Positions 36,464 through 45,169 of a stretch of 64,000 bases of DNA are shown piece after piece. The notes under the pieces are model-generated. The model did not search any database and was not told where the DNA came from. It worked only from the letters and a program-made list of their open reading frames with translations. The stretch spans positions 4,836,001 through 4,900,000 of the forward strand of contig NZ_CP139148.1 in assembly GCF_034058155.1 (NCBI RefSeq), given 5' to 3'. A program made the translations under genes and the position numbers. Origin of the DNA: Flavobacterium sp. KACC 22761. GTDB taxonomy: Bacteria; Bacteroidota; Bacteroidia; Flavobacteriales; Flavobacteriaceae. Position 1 is the first letter of the stretch, and each line of letters opens with the position of its first letter.

Positions 36464-37369
36464 TTAAAACTCAAAACTCAGGCCGTCATCTGCTAAAAGT
36501 ACATTGGGAAAAACTTCTTCGGCTTCTTGCTTAAAACGTTCTAAACCATCATATCGCGTCGAATAATGACCTAAAATCAATTGTTTTGCATTTGCTTTTA
36601 AGGCAATTCGTGCCGCTTCTTTTGCTGTTGAATGTAATGTTTTTTGTGCCAATGAAGCTTCCGATTCTAAAAAAGTCGATTCGTGATACAAAACATCGAC
36701 ATTTTCAATAATTGGCAGTACAGCTTCATGATAAACAGTATCAGAGCAAAAGGCGTAACTTTTTGGCGGAGCCGGATCAAAAGTCAATTTTTCGTTTTCA
36801 ATTACGGTACCATCATCCAATTTGATATCACCTCCATTTTTTATCTTTTGGTAATAAGCAACGTGAATATCATATTTCTGAACAGCTTCAATATTAAGTT
36901 TTCTTTCATCTGGCTTCTCCTGAAAAAGATAACCATTTGTATAAACTCGATGTTTCAGCGGAATTGTCTTTACTATAACTTTCTTGTCTTCAAAAACAAC
37001 TTCGCTCTCTTTTGATTCTAATTCGTGGAAAAACAAATCATAAGTTGTCCATGATTCGGTCAATTTTAATTGAAGAAGAATTAATTCTTTAATCCCTTTT
37101 GGACCATAAATATGCAAATCTGTAGTTCTTCCTAAAAGCGAAAAAGTTGAAATTGTTCCGATCAAACCATAAAGATGATCGCCGTGAAGATGCGAAATAA
37201 AAATGTGATTGATCTTTGAGAATTTAATCTTATTTTTTCGAAGCTGAACCTGAGTTCCTTCTCCGCAGTCAATCAAAAACAATCGATTTTTGATTTCTAA
37301 AACCTGCGCAGTTGGATTAGTAATCGTTCTAGGAGTTGCGGCATAACAGCCAAGTATCGTTAGTTTCAA
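36464..37369 (-). CDS. rnz: Ribonuclease Z
   Basis: A cytoplasmic metallo-beta-lactamase-fold nuclease of 301 residues that cuts tRNA precursors 3' of the discriminator base. The zinc motif is FISHLHGDHLYGLIG (HxHxDH), and further metal ligands lie in FCSDTVYHEA and LILGHYSTRY. The start is LTILGCYAATP and the end LLADDGLSFEF, as expected for the short-form enzyme. It follows the STAS-like gene with a repeat-filled 94-bp gap; that pairing is seen in other Flavobacteria. Confidence 0.95.
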   Translation of the reverse strand: MKLTILGCYAATPRTITNPTAQVLEIKNRLFLIDCGEGTQVQLRKNKIKFSKINHIFISHLHGDHLYGLIGTISTFSLLGRTTDLHIYGPKGIKELILLQLKLTESWTTYDLFFHELESKESEVVFEDKKVIVKTIPLKHRVYTNGYLFQEKPDERKLNIEAVQKYDIHVAYYQKIKNGGDIKLDDGTVIENEKLTFDPAPPKSYAFCSDTVYHEAVLPIIENVDVLYHESTFLESEASLAQKTLHSTAKEAARIALKANAKQLILGHYSTRYDGLERFKQEAEEVFPNVLLADDGLSFEF

Positions 37370-37456
37370 TTTGTTTATTTGTTTAATCGGTAAATCGTTT
37401 AATCGGCTAAAATCAAATCAAAACGATTAAACAGTTAAACGAATAAACAATTAAAC
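37370..37456. repeat. Inverted repeat, GTTTAATCG type
   Basis: A left part with TTTGTTTATTTGTTTAATCG and ATCGTTTAATCG and a right part with CGATTAAACAGTTAAACG are imperfect mirror images. The words are 9-mers of GTTTAATCG / CGATTAAAC. It fills the gap between the STAS gene and rnz, and the same words occupy the pyrR-pyrB gap. Confidence 0.7.
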
Positions 37457-37463
37457 CTTATTT

Positions 37464-37796
37464 TTAAAATCCTAAGTCTCTTTCTATTTCCTCCATTTCG
37501 ATAATATCGTGTGCTTCCAAAAGAGAAGGAACCACAACCAATTTATCTGAAATAGCATTAAAATCAAGATCTGTAGCTACAATTACAAATGACTTTTTAG
37601 CTTTTTTCTGTTGTTTTGAAAGCGGTAAAAAAAGCGTCAAATCATTTTCAGTCAAAGCCGAATCAGATGAAAGATCGATTATAATATTATGTTTTTCAAA
37701 AGTCTTGATTTGTTGCGTCACTTTTTCCAAGAAAGAATTTACATCTCCTTGCGTATCCTTAATGGTAACGGTATGTCCTTTTTGATCTACTTTCAT
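37464..37796 (-). CDS. STAS-like domain protein
   Basis: A 110-residue soluble protein with a STAS-like alternating alpha/beta pattern: VTIKDTQGDVNSFLEKVTQ, NIIIDLSSDSALTENDL and KSFVIVATDLDFNAI. The conserved DLS strand end is where anti-sigma-factor antagonists carry a phosphoacceptor Ser. There is no partner kinase gene nearby. Conserved linkage with rnz hints at RNA metabolism, but this is not proven. Confidence 0.7.
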   Translation of the reverse strand: MKVDQKGHTVTIKDTQGDVNSFLEKVTQQIKTFEKHNIIIDLSSDSALTENDLTLFLPLSKQQKKAKKSFVIVATDLDFNAISDKLVVVPSLLEAHDIIEMEEIERDLGF

Positions 37797-37869
37797 TTTA
37801 TAATTTGTGGGGCTTATATAAAAATTGATTTTTCTGCGTGCTAAGATACGAAGTTTTTTTATAGAGTTT

Positions 37870-38029
37870 TCAGTCGCAGTCGCAGTTTTCAGTTTTTAAA
37901 CAAGTGTCACACTGAGCGAAGTCGAAGTGCTTTTTAAAAATGAAACGTGCTTTGCAAACGTGGCTTCGACTTCGCTCAGCCTGACAAATGTCAAAGTTGT
38001 TAAATGCTGAAAACTGCGACTGTGACTGA
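37870..38029. repeat. Nested inverted repeats between pyrB and the STAS gene
   Basis: The outer arms TCAGTCGCAGTCGCAG (from about 37870) and CTGCGACTGTGACTGA (to 38029) match at about 22 of 23 positions across the full arm. Inside them, TGTCACACTGAGCGAAGTC (37905-) and its mirror ending at 37986 form a second hairpin of the same family as 36340-36403. One repeat seems to have inserted into another. Confidence 0.75.
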
Positions 38030-38037
38030 CAACTAAA

Positions 38038-38967
38038 TTATTGCTGAATCTTAGAAGCCAATAAATAAATAACCGCCATTCTAATCGCAACACCATTCTC
38101 CACCTGATTTAAAATCACCGAATGATCTGAATCGGCTACTTCAGAAGTAATCTCTACTCCTCTATTGATTGGTCCTGGGTGCATGATTACGATTTCTTTG
38201 CTAAGAGAATCCAAAAGCTGTTTGTCAACTCCGTATTGTTGCGCGTATTCGCGTGTCGATGGAAAGAAATTCACATCCATACGTTCGTTTTGAACGCGAA
38301 GCATATTGGCTACATCACACCATTCTAAAGCTTTTCTTAAATTCGGCTCAACCGTAACACCAAGTGATTCGATATATCTCGGAATCAATGTTTTTGGTCC
38401 GCAAACTTTTACTTCAGCGCCTTGCATCTGCAAAGCATATATGTTAGATAAGGCAACTCTCGAATGCAGAATATCGCCTACAATAACTACTTTTTTTCCA
38501 GCAACATCGCCCAATTTTTCTCTGATAGAATAACTGTCCAATAAAGCCTGAGTTGGATGTTCGTGCGCTCCGTCTCCGGCGTTTACAATACTGGCTTTAA
38601 CATTTTTAGATAAAAAATAAGCCGCTCCGGGATTAGAGTGGCGCATTACAACCATATCTACTTTCATCGAAAGGATATTGTTTACAGTATCAATCAAGGT
38701 CTCTCCTTTTTTAACCGAAGATTGAGCTGCAGAAAAACTGATCACATCAGCAGATAAACGTTTCTGCGCTAATTCAAAAGAAAGTTTGGTTCTTGTACTG
38801 TTTTCAAAGAAAATATTGGCAATGGTAATATCTCGTAATGAAGGAACTTTTTTAATTGGTCTATTAATGACTTCTTTAAAATGATCTGCCGTTTCAAAAA
38901 TCAGGTTAATATCATTCTCGTTGATATATTTGATTCCTAATAAATGATCTACGCTTAATTCTTTCAT
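38038..38967 (-). CDS. pyrB: Aspartate carbamoyltransferase catalytic subunit
   Basis: A 309-residue enzyme that condenses aspartate and carbamoyl phosphate, the committed step of pyrimidine synthesis. The carbamoyl phosphate signature FFENSTRTKLSFE is present, with HPTQALLDSY, MLRVQNERM and the C-terminal HPGPINRGVEI. The usual trimeric catalytic chain length. There is no pyrI regulatory subunit nearby. pyrR is upstream on the same strand, giving likely co-regulation by uridine nucleotides. Confidence 0.96.
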   Translation of the reverse strand: MKELSVDHLLGIKYINENDINLIFETADHFKEVINRPIKKVPSLRDITIANIFFENSTRTKLSFELAQKRLSADVISFSAAQSSVKKGETLIDTVNNILSMKVDMVVMRHSNPGAAYFLSKNVKASIVNAGDGAHEHPTQALLDSYSIREKLGDVAGKKVVIVGDILHSRVALSNIYALQMQGAEVKVCGPKTLIPRYIESLGVTVEPNLRKALEWCDVANMLRVQNERMDVNFFPSTREYAQQYGVDKQLLDSLSKEIVIMHPGPINRGVEITSEVADSDHSVILNQVENGVAIRMAVIYLLASKIQQ

Positions 38968-38968
38968 G

Positions 38969-39120
38969 TTTAATGTTTAACTGTTTATTTGTTTAATCGT
39001 TTAATCGTTTGTTTTGCGATTAAACAGTTAACCGATTTAACGGTTCAACTTCTTTAATTTCATTAATCGTTCAATCATTGGCTTTTCCGATTAAACAATT
39101 AACCGGTTAACCGATTAAAC
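38969..39120. repeat. Two inverted repeats between pyrR and pyrB
   Basis: The whole 152-bp gap is built from variants of GTTTAATCG, GTTTAACTG and GTTTAACCG and their complements. One mirror pair lies at about 38969-39050 (axis near 39012), the second at about 39053-39120. They could be folded in the pyrR-pyrB transcript. No typical PyrR-binding anti-antiterminator loop was recognised. Confidence 0.65.
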
Positions 39121-39660
39121 TTAATTCGTCACTAGGTGAACAACATCTTCACCATCATTTTCTTTCCAGCTTACAATTACTTTTTCACCATTTATAGCAT
39201 CTACCTGACGACCACGGTAATCGGGCTGAATTGGCAAATGACGGCTGAAACGTCTGTCAATTAAAACCAATAATTCAATTTCTGAAGGTCGTCCAAAAGA
39301 TTGAATGGCAGTTAAGGCCGAACGAATGCTTCTTCCTGTAAACAAAACGTCATCGATAAAAATGACTTTTTTGTCTTCGACTATAAAATTGATTTGGGTT
39401 TTATTGGCTTCAAGCGGTTTATCAGTACGACGGAAATCATCTCTAAAAAAAGTGATATCCAGATATCCTAAAGAAATTTCAGGAACCTTGTATTCGTTTT
39501 CTAATATTTGTTTTAAACGTTCAGCTAAAAAAACGCCTCTTGGCTGAATTCCAACTAAAATTGTTTCAGAGAAATCAAGATGTTTTTCGATTAACTGACA
39601 AGCCAAACGATGCAGTATGATAGTAACTTCTTTCGAATTAAGTAATACTTTTTGACTCAT
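39121..39660 (-). CDS. pyrR: PyrR, pyrimidine regulator / uracil phosphoribosyltransferase
   Basis: A 179-residue protein with a phosphoribosyltransferase fold; it regulates pyr genes by binding mRNA and may convert uracil to UMP. The PRPP loop is VIFIDDVLFTGRSIRSAL, and GIQPRGVFLAERL, GYLDITFFRDDF and VDAINGEKVIV are conserved. The ATG at 39658-39660 (MSQKVLLNSKEV) is preferred to the TTG nine codons before. It is first in the pyrR-pyrB unit with a -7 box just upstream. Confidence 0.93.
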   Translation of the reverse strand: MSQKVLLNSKEVTIILHRLACQLIEKHLDFSETILVGIQPRGVFLAERLKQILENEYKVPEISLGYLDITFFRDDFRRTDKPLEANKTQINFIVEDKKVIFIDDVLFTGRSIRSALTAIQSFGRPSEIELLVLIDRRFSRHLPIQPDYRGRQVDAINGEKVIVSWKENDGEDVVHLVTN

Positions 39661-39684
39661 AAGTGATTGTAATGTTTGGTTGCG

Positions 39685-39692
39685 CAAATATA
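39685..39692 (-). promoter_or_regulatory. -7 box of pyrR
   Basis: TATATTTG on the minus strand fits TAnnTTTG, 24 nt upstream of the pyrR ATG. The -33 TTG is not clear. Confidence 0.5.
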
Positions 39693-39918
39693 CGGAATCT
39701 GATTTTATTTGTTGGGGTGTTAATGATTGAAATATTTTAAAGTAAAATTAAAAGATATTTTGTTTGTTTGTAATTAGTAAAAAAACAACTTCTTTATAAA
39801 TAAATTTACTCACAAATCATATTTTAGCTAATATTCAAGATTCAATTTTATTACAAATAACATCATAACAAAAACAACATTAAATAGACAATATCAACCA
39901 AAATTTAAACTAAAAAAA

Positions 39919-40800
39919 ATGAATTTAACTGAACTAGAAGACAGAATTAAAAACAATTATTATAAATTGATATACAAATCCTCATATGTATCAAGTGCTA
40001 GTGACAAATCATATGTTGGAACAAATTTAATTGAACTAAGACAAGCATTAAAAGAATTTGAGGGTGTAGAAATAATTGATAATGAACTAAATTTAATAAA
40101 ATCTACCTCATTGTTTTCTAGCTACAATGATGAAGAAATGTTCACTTCAAAAGAAAATATGATTATTGATAAAAACGTCGAGGCAATACGAATTGGATTA
40201 GAGTTTTTATTGAGATATAAAATTCAAATTACAAAACCAGATCATGGACTTTATATAAAACTACCAGAAGTTATAAATTTCGAAGATCTTTCCAAAGTCG
40301 CAAACGATTTAAAAAAATCTATTGAGATCCCAATCAATGATCAACAAGATGGAGGTTATGTACAAATTCAATCCGCAGAATCAGGTTCTATCTGGCTTCT
40401 CATATCAGTTGGAACTATTTCTGCTGTCAACTTAATTGGAGGAATCTGCTGGGCGGCTGCTGTCCTTAGAAAGAAAAAAGCTGAAGCAAAAATTTTTGAA
40501 GAACATGCTCGTACTTTAGAATTGAAAAATGATGGATTAGCACAAATAATTGAAGCTCAAAAGCAACAATACAAAAACATACTACAAGCTGAAGCTGAAG
40601 AAATTGCAAATAAAAATTTCAACAATAACTCTCCTGAAGTTATTGAAAGATTAAAACTATCTCTTACAACAACTGCAGATCTAATCGATCGGGGAACTAA
40701 AATTTTACCTTCGTCAGATAAAGAATTAAGTCAATCTTTTCCTAATTATTCAAATTTAGACCTAATTGAATCTGCTATAAAAAAAATTGCAAATAATTAA
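39919..40800 (+). CDS. Orphan membrane protein with coiled coil
   Basis: A 293-residue protein I do not recognise. An N-terminal soluble domain of about 150 residues has the pattern NLIELRQALKEFEGVEIID. One strong hydrophobic segment follows (about 154-182, SIWLLISVGTISAVNLIGGI), then a basic stop-transfer RKKKAEAK and a helical coil (about 188-235). There is no signal peptide. The gene is A/T-rich with a simple composition and stands alone between conserved genes. It may be an accessory gene. It shares the soluble-TM-helical plan, but no evident sequence, with the gene at 12536-13648. Confidence 0.55.
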   Translation: MNLTELEDRIKNNYYKLIYKSSYVSSASDKSYVGTNLIELRQALKEFEGVEIIDNELNLIKSTSLFSSYNDEEMFTSKENMIIDKNVEAIRIGLEFLLRYKIQITKPDHGLYIKLPEVINFEDLSKVANDLKKSIEIPINDQQDGGYVQIQSAESGSIWLLISVGTISAVNLIGGICWAAAVLRKKKAEAKIFEEHARTLELKNDGLAQIIEAQKQQYKNILQAEAEEIANKNFNNNSPEVIERLKLSLTTTADLIDRGTKILPSSDKELSQSFPNYSNLDLIESAIKKIANN

Positions 40801-40816
40801 CTTTCCAAAGCAACTG

Positions 40817-40922
40817 TTAATATTCAAGTTAAATCCTCCAAATCCTAAAACATTTCCATAAAAATTTTACAACCCAGTTCTATGATTTTCAAGTAACTTT
40901 AAATCAAATTTAAAAACTCAAA
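40817..40922 (+). repeat. Leader repeat, copy 1 (before the DHFR-like gene)
   Basis: This 106-bp tract shares a clear direct repeat with 41528-41627, including the block AAATCCTAAAACATTTCC, and the shared block is about 90 nt from the ATG in both cases. It contains TAACTTTA (40894-40901), a -7-like box 24 nt before the ATG. Confidence 0.7.
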
Positions 40923-40925
40923 ATT

Positions 40926-41519
40926 ATGAGAAAGTTAATCGTCATAACCATGATTACCATCGATGGCGTAATGCAGGCACCAGGTGGCCCTGAAGAAGAC
41001 ACTTCTGGTGGTTTTGAATATGGAGGTTGGGTAGCGCCGTTTGGAGATGAAGAATATGGCAATGTTATGCAGGAGCAAATGAAACCCGCCGATATTCTTT
41101 TAGGCAGAAAAACATTTGATATTTTCGAAGAATATTGGCCGAAACATGCTGAAGGCTGGCCGGGAATTAATGAAGTTACTAAATACGTTTTGTCTTCCAC
41201 AAGAAAACATTCTGATTGGGAAAACTCGGAATTCCATTCATCTGTAGACGATATCAAAAAACTCAAAAATACAGAAGGAGGAGATATTAAAGTTTGGGGA
41301 AGCGCAACACTCGTTCAGCTTTTGCTTGAACATGATTTAGTTGATGACCTTTCTCTTCTCATTTATCCAATTATTCTTGGCAATGGAAAAAAACTATTTA
41401 AAGATAATGCAACTCCTTCGGGATTTACTTTAACAGAAAGCACAGTTACACCAAAAGGGGTAATTGCTGTTAATTACAAAAAAGCGGGAGAAGTTAAAAC
41501 AGGAACAATAGGAGAATAA
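40926..41519 (+). CDS. Dihydrofolate reductase-family (RibD C-terminal) protein
   Basis: A 197-residue cytoplasmic protein of the RibD_C/DHFR fold, an NADPH-dependent reductase group with unknown individual substrates. It has VITMITIDGVMQAPGGPEED, DILLGRKTFDIFEEYWP and the nucleotide-site motif GGDIKVWGSATLVQLLLEHD, ending with LSLLIYPIILGNGKKLF. It is not a housekeeping folA. A leader shared with the next gene suggests common control. Confidence 0.88.
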   Translation: MRKLIVITMITIDGVMQAPGGPEEDTSGGFEYGGWVAPFGDEEYGNVMQEQMKPADILLGRKTFDIFEEYWPKHAEGWPGINEVTKYVLSSTRKHSDWENSEFHSSVDDIKKLKNTEGGDIKVWGSATLVQLLLEHDLVDDLSLLIYPIILGNGKKLFKDNATPSGFTLTESTVTPKGVIAVNYKKAGEVKTGTIGE

Positions 41520-41527
41520 AAGTGAAT

Positions 41528-41627
41528 TTAATAATTAAGCTGAAATCCAAATCCTAAAACATTTCCAAAAAATTCTATAACACATTTTGCCTATTCCTGA
41601 AGTAATTTTAAGTATCAATTTAAAACA
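41528..41627 (+). repeat. Leader repeat, copy 2 (before the small lipoprotein gene)
   Basis: The partner of 40817-40922. Both copies share AAATCCTAAAACATTTCC, an AAC-containing word 20-21 nt before a TAAYTTTA box (41603-41610 here), and the same distance to the start codon. Confidence 0.7.
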
Positions 41628-41636
41628 TCAGAAGTC

Positions 41637-41810
41637 ATGCAAAATAAAATACTAAGATTGTTAATGGTATTTGTAATACTGTTTTCATTTACAAGCTGCG
41701 AAGTTATTGGAGACATTTTTAAAGCCGGAATGGGATTCGGGATCTTTATCGTAATCTTTATCATTGCGATTATTATCTGGATTTTCGCAAAAATGTTCGG
41801 AAGCAAATAG
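41637..41810 (+). CDS. 57-residue lipoprotein with a membrane helix
   Basis: A small protein with a signal and lipobox (FSFTSC, Cys21), then EVIGDIFKAGMGFGIFIVI and a strongly hydrophobic stretch of about 17 residues ending IWIFAKMFGSK. It may be lipid-anchored and also inserted. It is near-identical in plan to small Flavobacterium proteins sometimes labelled phosphatidate cytidylyltransferase, a name with no support here. The leader repeat precedes it and a terminator follows. Confidence 0.65.
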   Translation: MQNKILRLLMVFVILFSFTSCEVIGDIFKAGMGFGIFIVIFIIAIIIWIFAKMFGSK

Positions 41811-41827
41811 TAGTAAAATAAACAAAT

Positions 41828-41869
41828 AAAAAATCCCAAATTCCAATTTTTATAGCGGGATTGTTTTTT
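41828..41869 (+). terminator. Terminator of the small lipoprotein gene
   Basis: AAAAAATCCC (41828-41837) pairs with GGGATTGTTTTTT (41857-41869) with one bulge, ending in a T-run. It is a worn copy of the TTGGAATTTGGGATT palindrome. Confidence 0.55.
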
Positions 41870-41870
41870 T

Positions 41871-41929
41871 GCCACAAATTACACAAATTAGCACAAATTT
41901 AATTCGTGGAAATTCGTGTAATTAGTGGC
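41871..41929. repeat. Inverted repeat, CACAAATTA type
   Basis: Arms of about 29 nt start GCCACAAATTACACAAATTA and end ATTCGTGTAATTAGTGGC, with about six mismatches. It is the same family as 17670-17753. Confidence 0.7.
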
Positions 41930-41946
41930 TATATTTTTAAATACAA

Positions 41947-41987
41947 AAAATCCCAAACTCCAAGTTTTATTTGGAATTTGGGATTTT
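41947..41987. terminator. Palindromic terminator between convergent genes
   Basis: A 17-bp stem (41947-41963 with 41971-41987) with one mismatch, of the TTGGAATTTGGGATT family. It lies just downstream of the ABC-F stop on the minus strand. Confidence 0.65.
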
Positions 41988-42007
41988 AATATATTGGAAT
42001 TTAAAGA

Positions 42008-43683
<1,676 letters not shown>

Positions 43684-43780
43684 AGATGCTAAGGTGCTAA
43701 GGTTTTTATGCTGATGATGAGTTCTCGCAGAGGCGCAAAGCCGCGGAGTTTTGTTTTACCAATCTAATTACTACGCAATC

Positions 43781-43912
43781 TTGTCATTTCGAGGAACGAG
43801 ACCCGAGCGATAGCGAATTGGCGAAGCAAATCTTCGCGAGAAACTCCGCTTCTATAATCGCCAATCTTTGTCGAGCTACTTGTGGAGATTTCTCCTTCGT
43901 CGAAATGACAAA
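43781..43912. repeat. 132-bp dispersed repeat, TGTCATTTCGA type
   Basis: It starts TTGTCATTTCGAGGAACGAG and ends CTTCGTCGAAATGACAA, so the ends mirror each other, with smaller hairpins inside. Repeats with these ends are common in Flavobacterium intergenic DNA. It fills much of the gap between the ABC-F and thioredoxin-like genes. Confidence 0.75.
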
Positions 43913-43954
43913 CTATATCTTTAATTATCATTAAAAAAACTTTGCGACTTCGCT

Positions 43955-43970
43955 CCCGATAGCTATCGGG
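43955..43970. repeat. Perfect 16-bp palindrome
   Basis: CCCGATAGCTATCGGG is a perfect palindrome, flanked by TCGC on the left and GCGA on the right. It ends 20 nt before the stop of the thioredoxin-like gene (43991). No function is known. Confidence 0.7.
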
Positions 43971-43990
43971 ATTGCGAGATTAATTAAAAC

Positions 43991-44764
43991 TTATAACTTA
44001 CTTTCTTTAGCAAGCGCCACTTCCAAACTTTCAAAATTAGGAAGCACTTTTGCAATCATTCCTTCTTTGTTAATGATAAAATGTGTTGGAAAAGAATTCA
44101 ATTGCAGAGATTCATTCATGTAGACTTTCATGTCTGGAATTACAGAATAAGATAATGGTTTTCTGGCTAAGAATGTTTTTAATTGTTCTGCTGAATCTTC
44201 GGCTAAACTCATAAAAACAATATCTTTTCTGTCTTTGTATTCTTCAACTAATTTGTTGACTTGCGGAAATTCTCTGATGCATGGCGTACAGTGAATGTAC
44301 CAGCATTTTATTACAATGATTTTTCCTTTCATGGATTCGTTAGTTACCAGATTTCCGTTTAAATCTTTAAATGAAAATTTTGGGAAAGCTGTTCCTTCCA
44401 TTTTATAGTTTTTATAAGCATCAAAACCTATTTGATTGATTGTTGCTTTTATGCTTGTATCTGTTTTTGGCTGAATTTTGAAAAGTTTATATACATACTC
44501 ATTACCTTCAGATTTTAATCGAATTGGGATGAAATTTCTGTTTGCTAATTGATCTAAAAAAGCTTCTTTTGAAATTTCTTTTGATTCAGCATCAAGAGCC
44601 GTAAAATCTCTTGAAAGCATTATTTTTTTGCTTTGATAAGCTGACCAGTCAGTAAAGTTTTTTTGAATTTGAATGGGATCTATTTCTGAATTTCCAAATT
44701 TATTCTGAGCTGAACTTATTGCAAAAACAAAAAACAGGGCAAGTAAACTGATGAATTTCTTCAT
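43991..44764 (-). CDS. Thioredoxin-like (TlpA/AhpC-TSA type) exported protein
   Basis: A 257-residue protein with a signal peptide from the ATG at 44762-44764 (MKKFISLLALFFVFAISSAQ); the open frame extends 18 codons further up, but this start gives a proper signal. The redoxin domain (about residues 125-250) has KGKIIVIKCWYIHCTPCIRE, in which CTPC is the CxxC pair. PTHFIINKEG is the cis-Pro region. It is a periplasmic or outer-membrane-facing thiol reductase or resistance protein. The N-terminal 110 residues are a domain often found before TlpA-like folds in Bacteroidota. Confidence 0.88.
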   Translation of the reverse strand: MKKFISLLALFFVFAISSAQNKFGNSEIDPIQIQKNFTDWSAYQSKKIMLSRDFTALDAESKEISKEAFLDQLANRNFIPIRLKSEGNEYVYKLFKIQPKTDTSIKATINQIGFDAYKNYKMEGTAFPKFSFKDLNGNLVTNESMKGKIIVIKCWYIHCTPCIREFPQVNKLVEEYKDRKDIVFMSLAEDSAEQLKTFLARKPLSYSVIPDMKVYMNESLQLNSFPTHFIINKEGMIAKVLPNFESLEVALAKESKL

Positions 44765-44896
44765 GGATTCTAAAACAATTATATTTAATTTCAAAAGTAG
44801 TAAAAATAATGTCTCCATTTCTTGCTACATGAACAATAGCAGACTCGCGGAGTGAACAGCGCTTAAAACTAAAATTCTTGCTTTTAAACCATAAAA

Positions 44897-44927
44897 AAAA
44901 CCTGGCAATAGAGATTTGCCAGGTTTT
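44897..44927 (-). terminator. Intrinsic terminator (minus strand)
   Basis: A 12-bp perfect stem with AACCTGGCAA / TTGCCAGGTT and a 7-nt loop. On the minus strand a run of T follows. It is about 240 bp downstream of the GH20 stop. Confidence 0.8.
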
Positions 44928-45093
44928 ATAATGCTCGCATTTAAGTGAAAACCAAATAACAAATCACTCAAATTTGATCATTATTTGAAATAAAATTTTA
45001 GATTAAAAAATAAATAACCAAACTCAATTTTAACCGTCCCAATATTTTATTTCTATATTTTATTGACTGAATCAGCACATTAATTTGTCATAA

Positions 45094-45126
45094 TTATCTC
45101 TGCCAGAAAACCGCTGGCAGAGATAA
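45094..45126. other. Perfect hairpin downstream of the GH20 gene
   Basis: A 13-bp perfect stem, TTATCTCTGCCAG (45094-45106) with 45114-45126, loop AAAACCG. No U-run follows on either side. It lies in the 405-bp gap 44765-45169, between the GH20 stop and the terminator, and may be an mRNA 3' end stabiliser. Nothing else is seen in this gap. Confidence 0.55.
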
Positions 45127-45169
45127 ATAAATAAGCACTAAACAAACACTACTAATTCAAACCAAATTT

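Noticed and set aside
38969..39120. A PyrR-responsive attenuator in the pyrR-pyrB gap
   Set aside because: The inverted repeats are there, but no PyrR-binding loop motif or terminator U-run was recognised, so only the repeat is reported.
40926..41519. Housekeeping dihydrofolate reductase folA
   Set aside because: The sequence fits the RibD C-terminal-like group, not the typical folA pattern.
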